This document shows, piece by piece, positions 23,423 through 33,545 of a stretch of DNA of 64,000 nucleotides. The stretch spans positions 53,715,894 to 53,779,893 of the forward strand of contig CM035422.1 of NCBI GenBank assembly GCA_020310875.1, written 5' to 3'. The position numbers were made by a program, and so were the translations under genes. The number at the start of each line of letters is the position of its first letter. The stretch's first letter is position 1. The DNA is from Ceratopteris richardii. Lineage: Eukaryota; Streptophyta; Polypodiopsida; Polypodiales; Pteridaceae. The notes beneath the pieces were generated by a model, which was not told where the DNA came from, searched no databases, and worked only from the letters and a program-made list of their open reading frames with translations.

Positions 23423-25883
23423 ACACCAATTACCAGAAGACGACAGGCTACATGTGCTTTTGCTTTTTGCTTTACAGCGTCGATCGCTTTAAAAAACTTA
23501 AAATGGAGGCACTACGAAAAGCAAGCCACATGCGTTGGCCAAGATTTTGCATATTGTAAGATTTTGCATTTTGTAAATGGGCTCACATTTGCATAAAACT
23601 TGTAAACTTGTGTAGAGTTTCTAAGTCTCTCGTTGTCCCTAAGCTTGACTATTATAATCTTGAATCCGTTCAAATACTAGAACACCCATGGAGACATTCT
23701 AGGGAATCCGCGTGATGGATTAATATATTATGGATCCTTCATTCTATACATGAGCAAAAATGAACAAGGAACTTTCTACTAACTTTACTATTTATGTGAT
23801 GGCATCCAAATCTTTTTATACATATCCAAATTGGTGAAGAAAATCAATCCCATAGTAGAATCTTGTTAGTTAAGATAGACATAATAAGCAAAAACAAGCT
23901 GGTAGTGAACAGCCCAAGTCTAACATTGTACATTGAATACTACAAGAAGAGGGAGAAAGAATATTAATATTGTCTAGGGAAAAGAGATAAGGACTAAAAA
24001 TATAATATGAAAGAGGTAGAAGACAAAGAGGGAAACACATGAAACTTTGTGCAAAGTAGGGTTTTATATAGCTCATGATTTGCCTAGAAACCACATCACC
24101 ATTATCTATTTTCAGATAGGAAAAGTGCAAGTTGACTAAGAAGAGAGACCCTCCATGAGACATATTTCAAATCCTTGTGGAGCATGTTGATCACTCTCAT
24201 GGTAAGATCACAAACTCATCATGGTACATGGCAAAAGAAATATAATTCAATACAAGGAATTGGGGAGGTACATGATGAGCATGTCGATGAAGAGGTCGCC
24301 TAGTGCAACTCATGAATAAAAAAGTTGAAATGAGATGCTTGAACATCCAATGTGTGGTGTTTACTAAATAAAAAATGCACACAATCTTTGGTTGTTTTGT
24401 TTGAGTCCCTTTTGTGTTGAAACCACACGAATTCTTATAGATCTTAGTTTCTTAAAGTTTCGTCTCTTACAAGCTCAATTTTCACAATATTCTAATTCTT
24501 TGCTAGAAACATGTGTTCGTGGTGAAGAGGCATCTTTGATACGATTGCGAAGGATTCTCTAACAAGTGAAAAGCATCAATTCGTCTTTAACACCAAAAAA
24601 ATTAATTAAAAAGCTTAGGTATCTGCCATGGATCATTATATGGTTAATTACCCTCTACACAAATGCTTTCATGGACGTCATAGAGCTTTTGTTGGAGAAA
24701 CCTATAACGAATTCAAGGAATGCTCATGGAGAGGGAGATGGACTAGTTGATGAAAACAAAACCACATTATCAACTCAATATGTCAATCAATATCTCTATA
24801 TTTAAGCCACTATAAGAAAGCATCTACTAGAAAAAAGCCTACATGTTGCTTGATAGATCACCCCAAGCTCTGAGGAGCTCAAACTGACATCAATTGTAGC
24901 ATTCGCAACCCATAATGGAAATCTATGATGATTGTCAGCAGTGTGAAGACCTCAATGTGATTGCGACATGATGTACAAGGAGACAAGCACACATACAAGC
25001 ATTAAGATAAGAATGCATGCAAGCAACCTCTTTCACACACAAGGAAACTTCAAGAAACTTACCTCATTAGCAAGAAAGAAGGCTACAAGCCAAGGGACTT
25101 TTGAAATGAGGCTAACCTCACAAAATGAGAGCACATTGTCTTTTATAGACAACTTTAGAATAAGAGACCAGTTATCTTAACTTTATCTTCTTCACAATCC
25201 CATTTTTTCTCTCACACGATCTTTGTTAGCTTGCTTCATGTGTGAGTCTCTACTCCAATATGCACCCCTCACATATTCAATCATTTTAGACATACATTGG
25301 TATCTTCAGCTCATGCAAGCTTATGTGTTAACGTGCATAAGAGTTTAGAGCTCCTACGAAAGAGATGTTGCATACATTCCAAAAGATGCTTGGCTTTGTT
25401 TCATAAGGGTTATACTACTTAGTGTATTTTCTAAGTCATAAAAGAGAAGAAATTCCTTGTGCATGAACTTCTAGGCTGGCTCTATGCATACCTAGGCAAA
25501 AAATCCAAATAAAAAGAGATGGTATAATAAAATTCAGAAAAATATATTAACGAAGTGTTCAAGGGCTTGTTGCTGATGAAGGACTGTGGCTTATGAAGGA
25601 TGGTATTCTAAGAATGGAGATATTATATTACTTGATTACTTGAATTTATTACTTGTGTTTGTAGGGCATGGTATATAGTTGTTGTTTTTTCACATTCTTT
25701 GACACAATTGCGTTAGATATAATTGTGCTTCACGATAGAGTCTTAATCCATTCTTCTATGTCGTTTCCAAGAAAACACTGTATTTTTTTTTTTGTCTAGT
25801 AACTAGTCGATGCATGTATCTTTTTTAGAAGAAGGACATTTGTATGAATTTCGGATTCTTTTTCTAGTTGCAGATTACTTAAT

Positions 25884-25969
25884 CTTGTAATATGAATTGT
25901 GGGCCATTTGTATGAATTTTGTAATATGACTCTTGTAATATGAATTGTGGGCCATTTGTATGAATTTTG
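25884..25969. repeat. 48-bp tandem duplication
   Basis: CTTGTAATATGAATTGTGGG with its following bases through TATGAATTTT occurs twice, 48 bases apart. A nearby GATTCTTTCTAGTTGCAG is also duplicated around it. Confidence 0.8.
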
Positions 25970-26979
25970 GATTCTTTCTAGTTGCAGATTACTAATGTCA
26001 TTAGCAACCACGAATGTATTCTCTTGTCATGATAACCTTAAAAAATCCATTATTAGCGAAAAACAAAGCATACAAGTGATATTCACCCCACATTAGAATG
26101 TATCTCTCTAGTGGATGGGATATCACAATTGTTTCTGGATCAAGGCCATGTAATATGTCCCTATATTGGATGCATACTTAGGTGTACATGATCTCAAATT
26201 TGGTGCAAAACGCAAGGTTTTGCAATGCGCAGAGGGTTGCTAATAAAGAGACTTATCTTTTACTACTAAAGCTTCTCCAAATATGATAGCTCTCCAAAGC
26301 AAGCTCTCGGGCAACACGTCTTTTACATGCATATTGAGAATGTTATGCCTTGGCACCCAATATTTTCCTATTCATTGTTGATGGTTGTGCTTGTTGTTGC
26401 ACTGTGGGTTTTTTGACTTTAGATTTCCACCATAGAGACTCCATGGGCATTTGAATGTATCAATGATTGTATAAAAAAATTGAATCTTGGGTAACCATAT
26501 TTGCCTTATTTCTTTTTTACTCTTTTTGTGTTATCTCTGATTATGATCTTTGATAGTGTGGGTCCATTGTTGCTACTTCTTGGCTGAAGCATGCAACGTT
26601 GGCCACTTGTTGAGATCCCAATGCACGTTTTCCATGAAATCCAAGAGAAACAATTCATCATGGCTTATGAGGGTATCCAAGGGTGAATATAGGTATAGGA
26701 CCTATAATTTGAGGTGAAGGATGATAGGATGGTCGATAATACTAAAAGAAATTTCAATCCATGTATTGTTCAATATTTTGAGACAATGTTTTCTTATGTG
26801 TACGTATTGGCAATCATCTCAGCCATCTCCGCCTTAACAAAAGGCCCTAACGTTGAGTAGAGGGCTTGCTTCACCTAAACGTCTTGTGGATTTAACGTGA
26901 GCCGGGGTTATCCTCTATACTAAATGTAATCCTCTACTGAACTAGGTTGCATGCAATATCCTCCTCCTCATTTAAATGT

Positions 26980-27262
26980 CACTACAACAGATCGATGGTA
27001 TACCGAGGTTTTTACCGAGGAAAATGAACGCGGCTTTATTCGCCGTGACGCCGATGTAAAGGTCGGTATGCGCGTTGGTATCAAACCATCGGTATATGCG
27101 TCGGTATAAGCGTCGGTAATACCGGCGCTTATACCGGCCCCTATATCGAGGGCTCTACTTGGCATACTGTCGCGTATACCATCGCCTGTTGGGTGTACCG
27201 ACGCGTATTCCGATGACATTACTGGGAGTACCGCCACATATACCGACGACCATACCTGCAAA
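26980..27262. promoter_or_regulatory. Left terminal and subterminal repeats of the CACTA element
   Basis: After the TIR, motifs such as ATCGGTATATGCGTCGGTAT and its reverse complement (ATACCGACG) recur at short spacing to about 27260. In En/Spm-like elements such repeats bind the element-encoded DNA-binding protein; that role is inferred here from position and form. Confidence 0.8.
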
Positions 27263-27263
27263 A

Positions 27264-27350
27264 TTTCTTTTGGGTAGAGTGTGTTGTCTTTTGCTACAGC
27301 AACATTACCATGATGTTGCTTAACAAAAGACAATACACTCTGCCCAAAAA
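27264..27350. repeat. Long hairpin with ~42-bp arms inside the CACTA element
   Basis: TTTTGGGTAGAGTGTGTTGT and TTTTGCTACAGCAACAT on the left pair with ATGTTGCTTAACAAAAGACA and ATACACTCTGCCCAAAA on the right, with a loop of about 5-7 bases. About 37 of 42 positions pair. It lies directly inside the left subterminal repeat zone. Confidence 0.85.
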
Positions 27351-27721
27351 AAACCGAGTACATGTGATGTGTACTCTAATGTCAACCGAAATATGATTTC
27401 ATGAAACAAAGTATTATTGGACACAAAAGAGATCATCAGAATGAACCATGAACCATGTACAAAAGAAGTTATATATTTCAATAATGAAGCATGTACAAGA
27501 GTGTGGCAAACCACTGTCATATATGACGCTTTTACAAAATGTGGCAAAGCAATGCATTGCCATATGAAAATCAAATACAAAATTTTGGTGTTCCACTACC
27601 ATACACATGCAAAGAACGTTCCATATCAACAGTCCTGCAACAAAGAACATTAATGGAATGAGATAAATTCACATGAAAATTACAAACAACAAGTAAAAGC
27701 CAAGTTTATAAATTAATTACC

Positions 27722-28343
27722 TCATCGTAAATGCTCCCATGAAACGACCGCACCGCGTCCCTCCAAGTCCTCCAATAGTGCAATCAACCCATGACGATAT
27801 CTATAAGATTCCTCCGTTTGTGTTGGAGGATGACGCATTGCCATCTCCTGAAACAAATATACAAAAGATTAGAGGAACATACATGAGAAATTTAACACAA
27901 ATAAATTCAATAAATGAAATGGTAGGATGACGATATCTATAAGATTCCTCCGTTCGTGTTGGAAGATGACGCATTGCCGGCTCCTGAAACAAATATACAA
28001 AAGATTAGAGGAACATACATGAGAAATTTAACACAAATAAATTCAATAAATTCCTACAAACTCATGACGCATCGTGTCATATCCGCCGCTGCCCAAATGT
28101 GACGGTCCAACCGTATCTAAACGTGTGGCTACGGCATCTCGCTGTTGGCGATATCGGTCAAGAGTCTGTTGCTCCTCACGAATCACGTCCCACTCCTCAG
28201 CATCTACCCATACAGGCTTTGGTAAGCCTACTTTGAAAGCATCACGAGCCTCGGATCGTCGATGGGACATAACCTCATGTGCGCTGTGCAGAATCCACTC
28301 TGAACTGACAAGTGACTGTCCATCGGTTGGTCAGAACTCTTGA
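27722..28343 (-). pseudogene. C-terminal exons of a CACTA second ORF (Ptta/TNP1-like)
   Basis: Exon-like block 28058-28343 reads SHRRSEARDAFKVGLPKPVW, then DVIREEQQTLDRYRQQRDAV and GPSHLGSGGYDTMRHEF. It ends in phase 0 at a donor-like GTAGGA. A final exon, 27722-27847, starts after TTTGTTTCAG and reads EMAMRHPPTQTEESYRYRHG to WEHLR and a stop, followed by GTAATT. This resembles the conserved region of plant Ptta/En/Spm-type proteins, which act as the DNA-binding partner of the transposase; I assign it by look, not by search. The intron plus the first part of the last exon is duplicated (136-bp unit, 27791-28051), which leaves an extra acceptor and a truncated exon copy. Coding upstream of 28343 is not clear. 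Confidence 0.55.
27791..28051. repeat. 136-bp tandem duplication of intron and exon start
   Basis: The segment from ATGACGATATCTATAAGATT through AAATTCAATAA appears twice with about 5% difference. Each copy holds an intron 3' end and the first ~65 bases of the last exon of the CACTA second ORF. Confidence 0.85.
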
Positions 28344-28747
28344 TAAATCGTCTGTGTGATATAATTCTTCCGATCTTTATCCTGTTCACTCCATTTCAGC
28401 ATGATAGAGTGTCCAAATTGGATGGAGCAAAGCTATCGTATGCGTGCAGGCATTGCTTTTCCAGCTGCATCCATCACCAGAGCTCAATCTCGAATACTAT
28501 ACACCTTGGAGTCATCATGGTCATGAGCACCCCAAGGTGTACGTGGTGTACTGCGTGGCGTACCTACATCTCAGGTACTCGTCCTAGGAGTAGAAGCGGG
28601 CGACACAATGTCCGTCGCACTGCCTCCACAACAACGAGAATAATAAAAGTAATATAGAGAATAAACAAAAAAAAAAGAATGCGATAATAAAAGTAATATA
28701 GAGAATAAACAAAAAAAAACAAAAATTAGTACGTGCAAGTGTTTTAT
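28344..28747. other. CACTA interior without a clear frame
   Basis: Probably the decayed N-terminal part of the second ORF. It contains a duplicated 50-bp stretch at about 28632-28730 (AATAAAAGTAATATAGAG twice, with A-runs). I see no supportable protein. Confidence 0.4.
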
Positions 28748-28963
28748 TCAAAAGTCCTCTAGTCTAGCATCCTCTTGAAGATCCGATGCACCGGGAATAT
28801 CTATCTCTATATTGATGGCTTCTAAATTGCTTTCTATGCTGGTTTCTTCCTGATCATCGTCTATTGCTTCGTCTTCTCGAGCAATGACCTCTTCTTCAAT
28901 GACCTCTTCTTCTTGAACAATGATCTCTTCCTCCTCGACTATCGAATGAATCTCTGAGTCCAC
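28748..28963 (-). pseudogene. Acidic C-terminal tail of the CACTA TNP2-like transposase
   Basis: The minus-strand frame is strongly acidic (EEEEIIVQEEEVIEEEV, DDDQEETSIES) and ends LEDF with a stop. Plant TNP2-type transposases commonly have an acidic tail after DUF4216. It lies directly downstream of the DUF4216 frame, in a different frame, so either a frameshift near 28985 or a missed small intron separates them. Confidence 0.5.
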
Positions 28964-28986
28964 TAAAGATGGACTTTCTTCTACAT

Positions 28987-29253
28987 CTATGTTCTCAAAA
29001 TTTGTCTACTACGTGGAGCGACTTGTAAAAAAAATAGCCACTCTGGTTCTTTTGAATCTGGTATAAAAACAACTTGTCCACAGTGTTCGAGAAGTACAAA
29101 TGTATCCCTTTCATCTGTCCATAATCTTGTGGAGTCTACTTGAAGCAAACCGCTTTTATCCCGTCTCACTATTGCGTTTCTTCCAGAGGTGACTACTTTG
29201 AACCATTTCACATCAAAATCAAAGTAATCAAACTTTCTAAAAGATAGTTTCAA
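28987..29253 (-). pseudogene. DUF4216 domain of a CACTA transposase
   Basis: The 88-codon frame has the DUF4216 pattern that follows the catalytic domain in plant En/Spm transposases: YFDFDVKWFKVV (the 'FKCDWFD' position), then LLQVDSTRLWTDERDTFVL ('VNLNRL...DPFVLA'), QVVFIPDSKEPEW ('VFYVDDP...W') and a final VAPRSR. The domain is about full length, but its N-terminal partner (TNP2 core) is missing: immediately upstream the sequence turns into telomere-like satellite. Family assignment is from the motif pattern. Confidence 0.7.
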
Positions 29254-29256
29254 GAT

Positions 29257-29374
29257 GTAGGTATTAAAACCCTAAAACCCTAATCAGAAAGACTTAGAAT
29301 TAAATCTGAAATACTAAAACCTAAATACTTAAACACCTATAAAAATCTAAACCCCTAATCCTAAAACCCTAATC

Positions 29375-29453
<79 letters not shown>

Positions 29454-30590
29454 GTATTCAATTGTTTTTTCTTATTTTTCTAAATATTTTTTCTTAATAT
29501 AAATATAATTGAGTTATATGTATGCCTAAACCCTAAAACCCTAATCTTAAAGATCTAGACCTAAAATATGTATATTTTTGTATGCATGTGTATCTACATG
29601 TATATATGTATTATATGTGTATGTGTATGTGTGTATATATGTTATGTAGGTATTAAAACCATAAAACCCTAATCTTAAAGATTTAAACCTAAAATATGTA
29701 TATTTTTGTATGCATGTGTATCTACATGTATGTGTGTATTATATGTATATGTGCGTTTGTGTATATATGTTATGTAGGTATTAAAACCCTAAAACCCTAA
29801 TAAAAAAGACTTAGAATTAAATCTGAAATACTAAAACCTAAATACTTAAACACCTATAAAAATCTAAACCCCTAATCCTAAAACCCTAATCATATTGTAT
29901 ATATATTTTTATTTATATATTCAGATTTTTTTCCTTATTTTTCTCTATATTTTTTCTTAATATAAATATAATTGAGTTATATGTATGCCTAAACCCTAAA
30001 ACCCTAATCTTAAAGATCTAGACCTAGAATATGTATATTTTTGTATGCATGTGTATCTACATGTATATATGTATTATATGTGTATGTGTATGTGTGTATA
30101 TATGTTATAGGTGTTAAAACCCTAAAACCCTAATATTAAAGATTTAAACCTAAAATATGTATATTTTTGTATGCATGTGTATCTACATGTATGTATGTAC
30201 TATATGTATATGTGTGTTTGTGTATATATGTTATCTAGGTATTAAAACCCTAAACCCTAATAAAAAAGACTTAGACTTAAATTTGAAATACTAAAACCAA
30301 AATACTTAAACACCTATAAAAATCTAAACCCCTAATCCTAAAACTCTAATCATATTTTATATATATATTTATTTATATATTTAGATTTTTTTCTTATTTT
30401 TCTCTATATTTTTTCTTAATATAAATATAATTGAGTTATATGTATGCCTAAACCCTAAAACCCTAATCTTAAATATCTAGACCTAAAATATGTATATTTC
30501 TGTATACATGTGTATATACATGTATATATATATTATATGTGTATGTGTACGTATGTGTAAATAGCCTAAAAACCCGAATCTTATTTTTAT
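29257..30590. repeat. ~460-bp tandem satellite with telomere-like CCCTAAA motifs
   Basis: Three units start near 29257, 29775 and 30236 with GTAGGTATTAAAACCCTAAA (the last with small changes). Each holds several AAACCCTAA motifs, a TTTTTTCTTATTTTTCT stretch and TATGTGTATGTGTG tracts. The first unit is lengthened by a pure (TA)n run at about 29379-29449. CCCTAAA is the common plant telomere repeat, but here it is spaced irregularly within a longer unit, so this is a satellite-like array and not a telomere. Confidence 0.9.
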
Positions 30591-30660
30591 ATATTTGATG
30601 TAAAAAAACACTTCAAAATAAAAAACTTATCTATTTAATTATATATATTTAATTAAAACA

Positions 30661-31440
30661 CTAGCTTATGTGTGTGTATATATGTGCATGTGTGTATGTA
30701 TGTGTGTGTGTGTGTGTGAACGTATGCATGTGTGTATATGTGTATGTGTGTCTATGTATGCATGTGTGAGTATATGAGTATGTATGTACATATGTGTGTG
30801 TATGTATGCATGTGTGTACATGTGTGTGTATGTATACATGCATGTGTGTATATGTGTTTATGTATGCATGTGTGTATATATGTGTGTGTATGTATGTATG
30901 TGTACATGTGTGTGTATGTATGCATGTGTGTACATGTGTGTGTGTATGTGTATGTGTGTGTATGTATGCATGCATGTGTGTGTATGTATGCATGCATGTG
31001 TGTATATGTGTGTATGTATGTGTGTATACATATGTGTACATGTGTGTGTCTGTATGTATGTGTGTATGCATGTGTGTGTGTATGTATGCATGTGTGTATA
31101 TGTGTATATGTGTGTATGCATGCATGTGTGTATATGTGTGTGTATGTATGCATGCATGTGTGTATATGTGTGTTTATATGTGTGTGTGTGTATGTATGTG
31201 TGTATATGTGTGTGTGTGTGTATGTGTATGTATGCATATGTGTATATATGTGTGTGTATGTATGTGTGTATGCATGTGTGTAAATTTGTATGTGTGTGTA
31301 TGCATGCATGTGTGTATATGTGTGTGTATGTAAGCATGCATGTGTGTATAGGTGTGTGCATGTAAGCATGCATGTGTGTACATGTATGTGTGTATGTATG
31401 CATGTGTAAATGTGTAAATGTGTAAATGTGTGTGTGTATG
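30661..31440. repeat. ~780-bp TG/TATG/CATG microsatellite tract
   Basis: Alternating purine-pyrimidine sequence built from TGTGTGTA, TGTATGTA and TGCATG units on the plus strand. It throws up long open frames in all six frames (CVCM or THTY repeats), which I reject as genes. It lies inside the CACTA element. Confidence 0.95.
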
Positions 31441-31486
31441 TATGCTCAATTTTCCTATCTTCCTTTCTTTCATTATTTCTTATCCC

Positions 31487-31487
<1 letters not shown>

Positions 31488-31537
<50 letters not shown>

Positions 31538-31630
31538 TTCTCTCTCTCTCTCCCTCTCTCTCTCTCTTCTCTCTCTCTCTCATCTCTCTCTGTCATCTCT
31601 CTCTCTCTTTCTCTCTCTCCTCTCTCTATC
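31488..31630. repeat. (TC)n tract inside the CACTA element
   Basis: About 140 bases of CT dinucleotides with few interruptions, directly following the TG tract. Confidence 0.95.
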
Positions 31631-31639
31631 AATAGAGAA

Positions 31640-32260
31640 CAAAACAATCACTTACAAGTATGTCCCTCTTTTGGATCGTTGTCGTCAAAGCATAATGTAT
31701 GTCGCCTATCGTCCAATTCCAAACAATCGACGCCAAAAAACTTCTACAAAATCAAAGAAAAGAGAAATTATAAAACCTAAAGCAACACAAATGCTAACAG
31801 TACGCGTAACACTTACCAAGATGTGAGATCTAAGCCGAGATAGAATGTGTGTGTGTAGAGAGAAAGATCTGTGTGTGTATGTGTGTGTGCACAAGACAAT
31901 GCAGGTCGCAATTCGGTTTGTGTGCGCTGCAAGTTTGATAGAAGACCAACAGTACTCAAACATGCGCAAAAATGTGAAGTTTTGCTCTTGGGTTCGCGGT
32001 ATGTTTAAAACTCGTCCTCGGTATATGCGTCGATATGGGCTTTGATAACTTCTAGTAAATTACCGACGCTTATAGCGACGTCCATACCAACGCACATACT
32101 GACGCATATATCGACGGCTGTCGACGATCTATTTGAAACGGTCATACCGACCGTCACTTGACCATCAATATCTATAATTGACATTTTCCAATGCCCATAC
32201 CGACGCCGAGTGTGACCGTCGGTATATGCAGCATCGGTATGCCCCTCATATGTTGTAGTG
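31640..32260 (-). promoter_or_regulatory. Right end of the CACTA element: leader and subterminal repeats
   Basis: The terminal ~270 bp (31990-32260) carry repeats of CCGACGC/GCGTCGGTAT ending in the TIR, mirroring the left end. Inward, on the minus strand, a donor-like CTTGGTAAGTGTT near 31815 suggests the 5' leader and first intron of the transposase gene, which would be transcribed leftward from this end. In En/Spm-like elements the promoter overlaps this terminal region. Confidence 0.6.
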
Positions 32261-32536
32261 TGTTTAACAATCCATCTCCCAAATAAACGGCTACATTTTC
32301 ATTTGAAACAAGTTTTTGATACTTAGCCACAAAAATCGTAAGTCTCTTGGAACGTTTCATGGTCTACGTGCTATGATGTTGATTGAAATTCATGATTTAA
32401 TCCAAAGTCTCAAGGTTACACCGATTTGTGTGAGTTCACTCATAAAATCTTGCAAAAGGTTATGAAAGTATTCAATTTGAATTGTGTCCAATGCCTAAGA
32501 CCATCAAAATGCACCTTCTCATAATGTCGGACCAAG

Positions 32537-32848
<312 letters not shown>

Positions 32849-32849
<1 letters not shown>

Positions 32850-33545
32850 AGAAGAGATGGATAGGTATGTGCTTGAAGATGAAGAGGTGTTGCAAAATCC
32901 TTGATCTACACCAGCCAAATGAACTCCAAGAGTATATGGTGGGCCCTTTTAGCTTTTCAATGGATGTATTAGAAACCCTATGTACCTTGGAAGATCACTC
33001 TAAAAAAGATAGATCAAAACAGATAAGTTGGAGTTAGCTCAGAGGTGAAGAACTTGCTATTTTGGTTCATACACCTGTCTAGTGTTTTGCATAATACTCT
33101 AAGCACAGCAGTAATTAGCTTAATTCCTCTTGGGTAAGTCTATGTAACTTAAAGATCTAACTTTCAAGAGTAATTGCATAAAAAATAATGAACCATACAC
33201 TGAGAACGATGTTTAACAACTAATGACATCATCCAGATTTTCACGGGCTGCTACAATAATGAGACCAGTGAGCAGAAAAATGAACATACCTCACGATTTA
33301 AGAGTCCAATGATTATGAAAATTATTTGTGCTTATACTAGACAGTAAGCTAAATCCAACAAGCTTTAAATCATTGAATTTGGGTACGTACACACTACGAA
33401 ACAGATCTAGCAAGATGCGTAAAAAAAGTAAGGTACCTGACATAGAAGTGAAAGTGAACTTTACATAGCCTTCATTTTAAAGCTTCTTCTATGACTATGT
33501 GGGACTCAAGCCAATACTAAGGCTTGTCATAGACTTGCTCCAACA
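32849..33545 (-). repeat. Outer 3' LTR of the copia chain
   Basis: Matches the LTRs at 37562 and 62084 at both ends, but is about 0.7 kb against about 1.26 kb for the others. It abuts the GT microsatellite on its left and the polypurine tract on its right. Confidence 0.85.

Larger units (their letters stand above)
21313..26976. other. Gene-poor stretch with palindrome and GA tracts
   Basis: No frame resembles a known protein. The part from about 21930 to 23600 has more CpG and less TE similarity than its surroundings and could be old low-copy DNA, but no exon could be supported. Features seen: a palindrome at 21844-21910; GA tracts near 22324-22370, 23214-23272 and 23382-23420; and a 48-bp tandem repeat at 25884-25969. 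From 23600 to 26976 I see only AT-rich sequence. Confidence 0.5.
26980..32260 (-). mobile_element. CACTA (En/Spm-type) DNA transposon, 5281 bp, degenerate
   Basis: The ends are CACTACAACA at 26980 and TGTTGTAGTG at 32260, a perfect 10-bp terminal inverted repeat of the CACTA superfamily. A 3-bp target duplication TGT flanks it on both sides (26977-26979 and 32261-32263). Dense subterminal repeats of the type CCGACGC/GTCGGTATA in both orientations fill about 280 bp at each end, as expected for transposase binding sites. Inside, on the minus strand, are DUF4216, an acidic tail and a second ORF's C-terminal exons. The TNP2 catalytic domain is not visible, and its expected place is taken by telomere-like and TG/TC satellite DNA. 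It is probably non-autonomous now. Confidence 0.93.

Noticed and set aside
22036-23596. Several 60-110 codon frames around the GA tracts
   Set aside because: They are short, overlap on both strands, are partly GA-repeat translation, and have no splice or domain support.
29257-30590. Possible telomere or interstitial telomere tract (CCCTAAA)
   Set aside because: The motifs are irregularly spaced inside a ~460-bp unit; there is no head-to-tail heptamer run.
30661-31440. Overlapping open frames of 150-205 codons on both strands (CVCM-rich and THTY-rich)
   Set aside because: They are translations of a TG/TATG microsatellite, open in several frames at once and without any non-repeat content.
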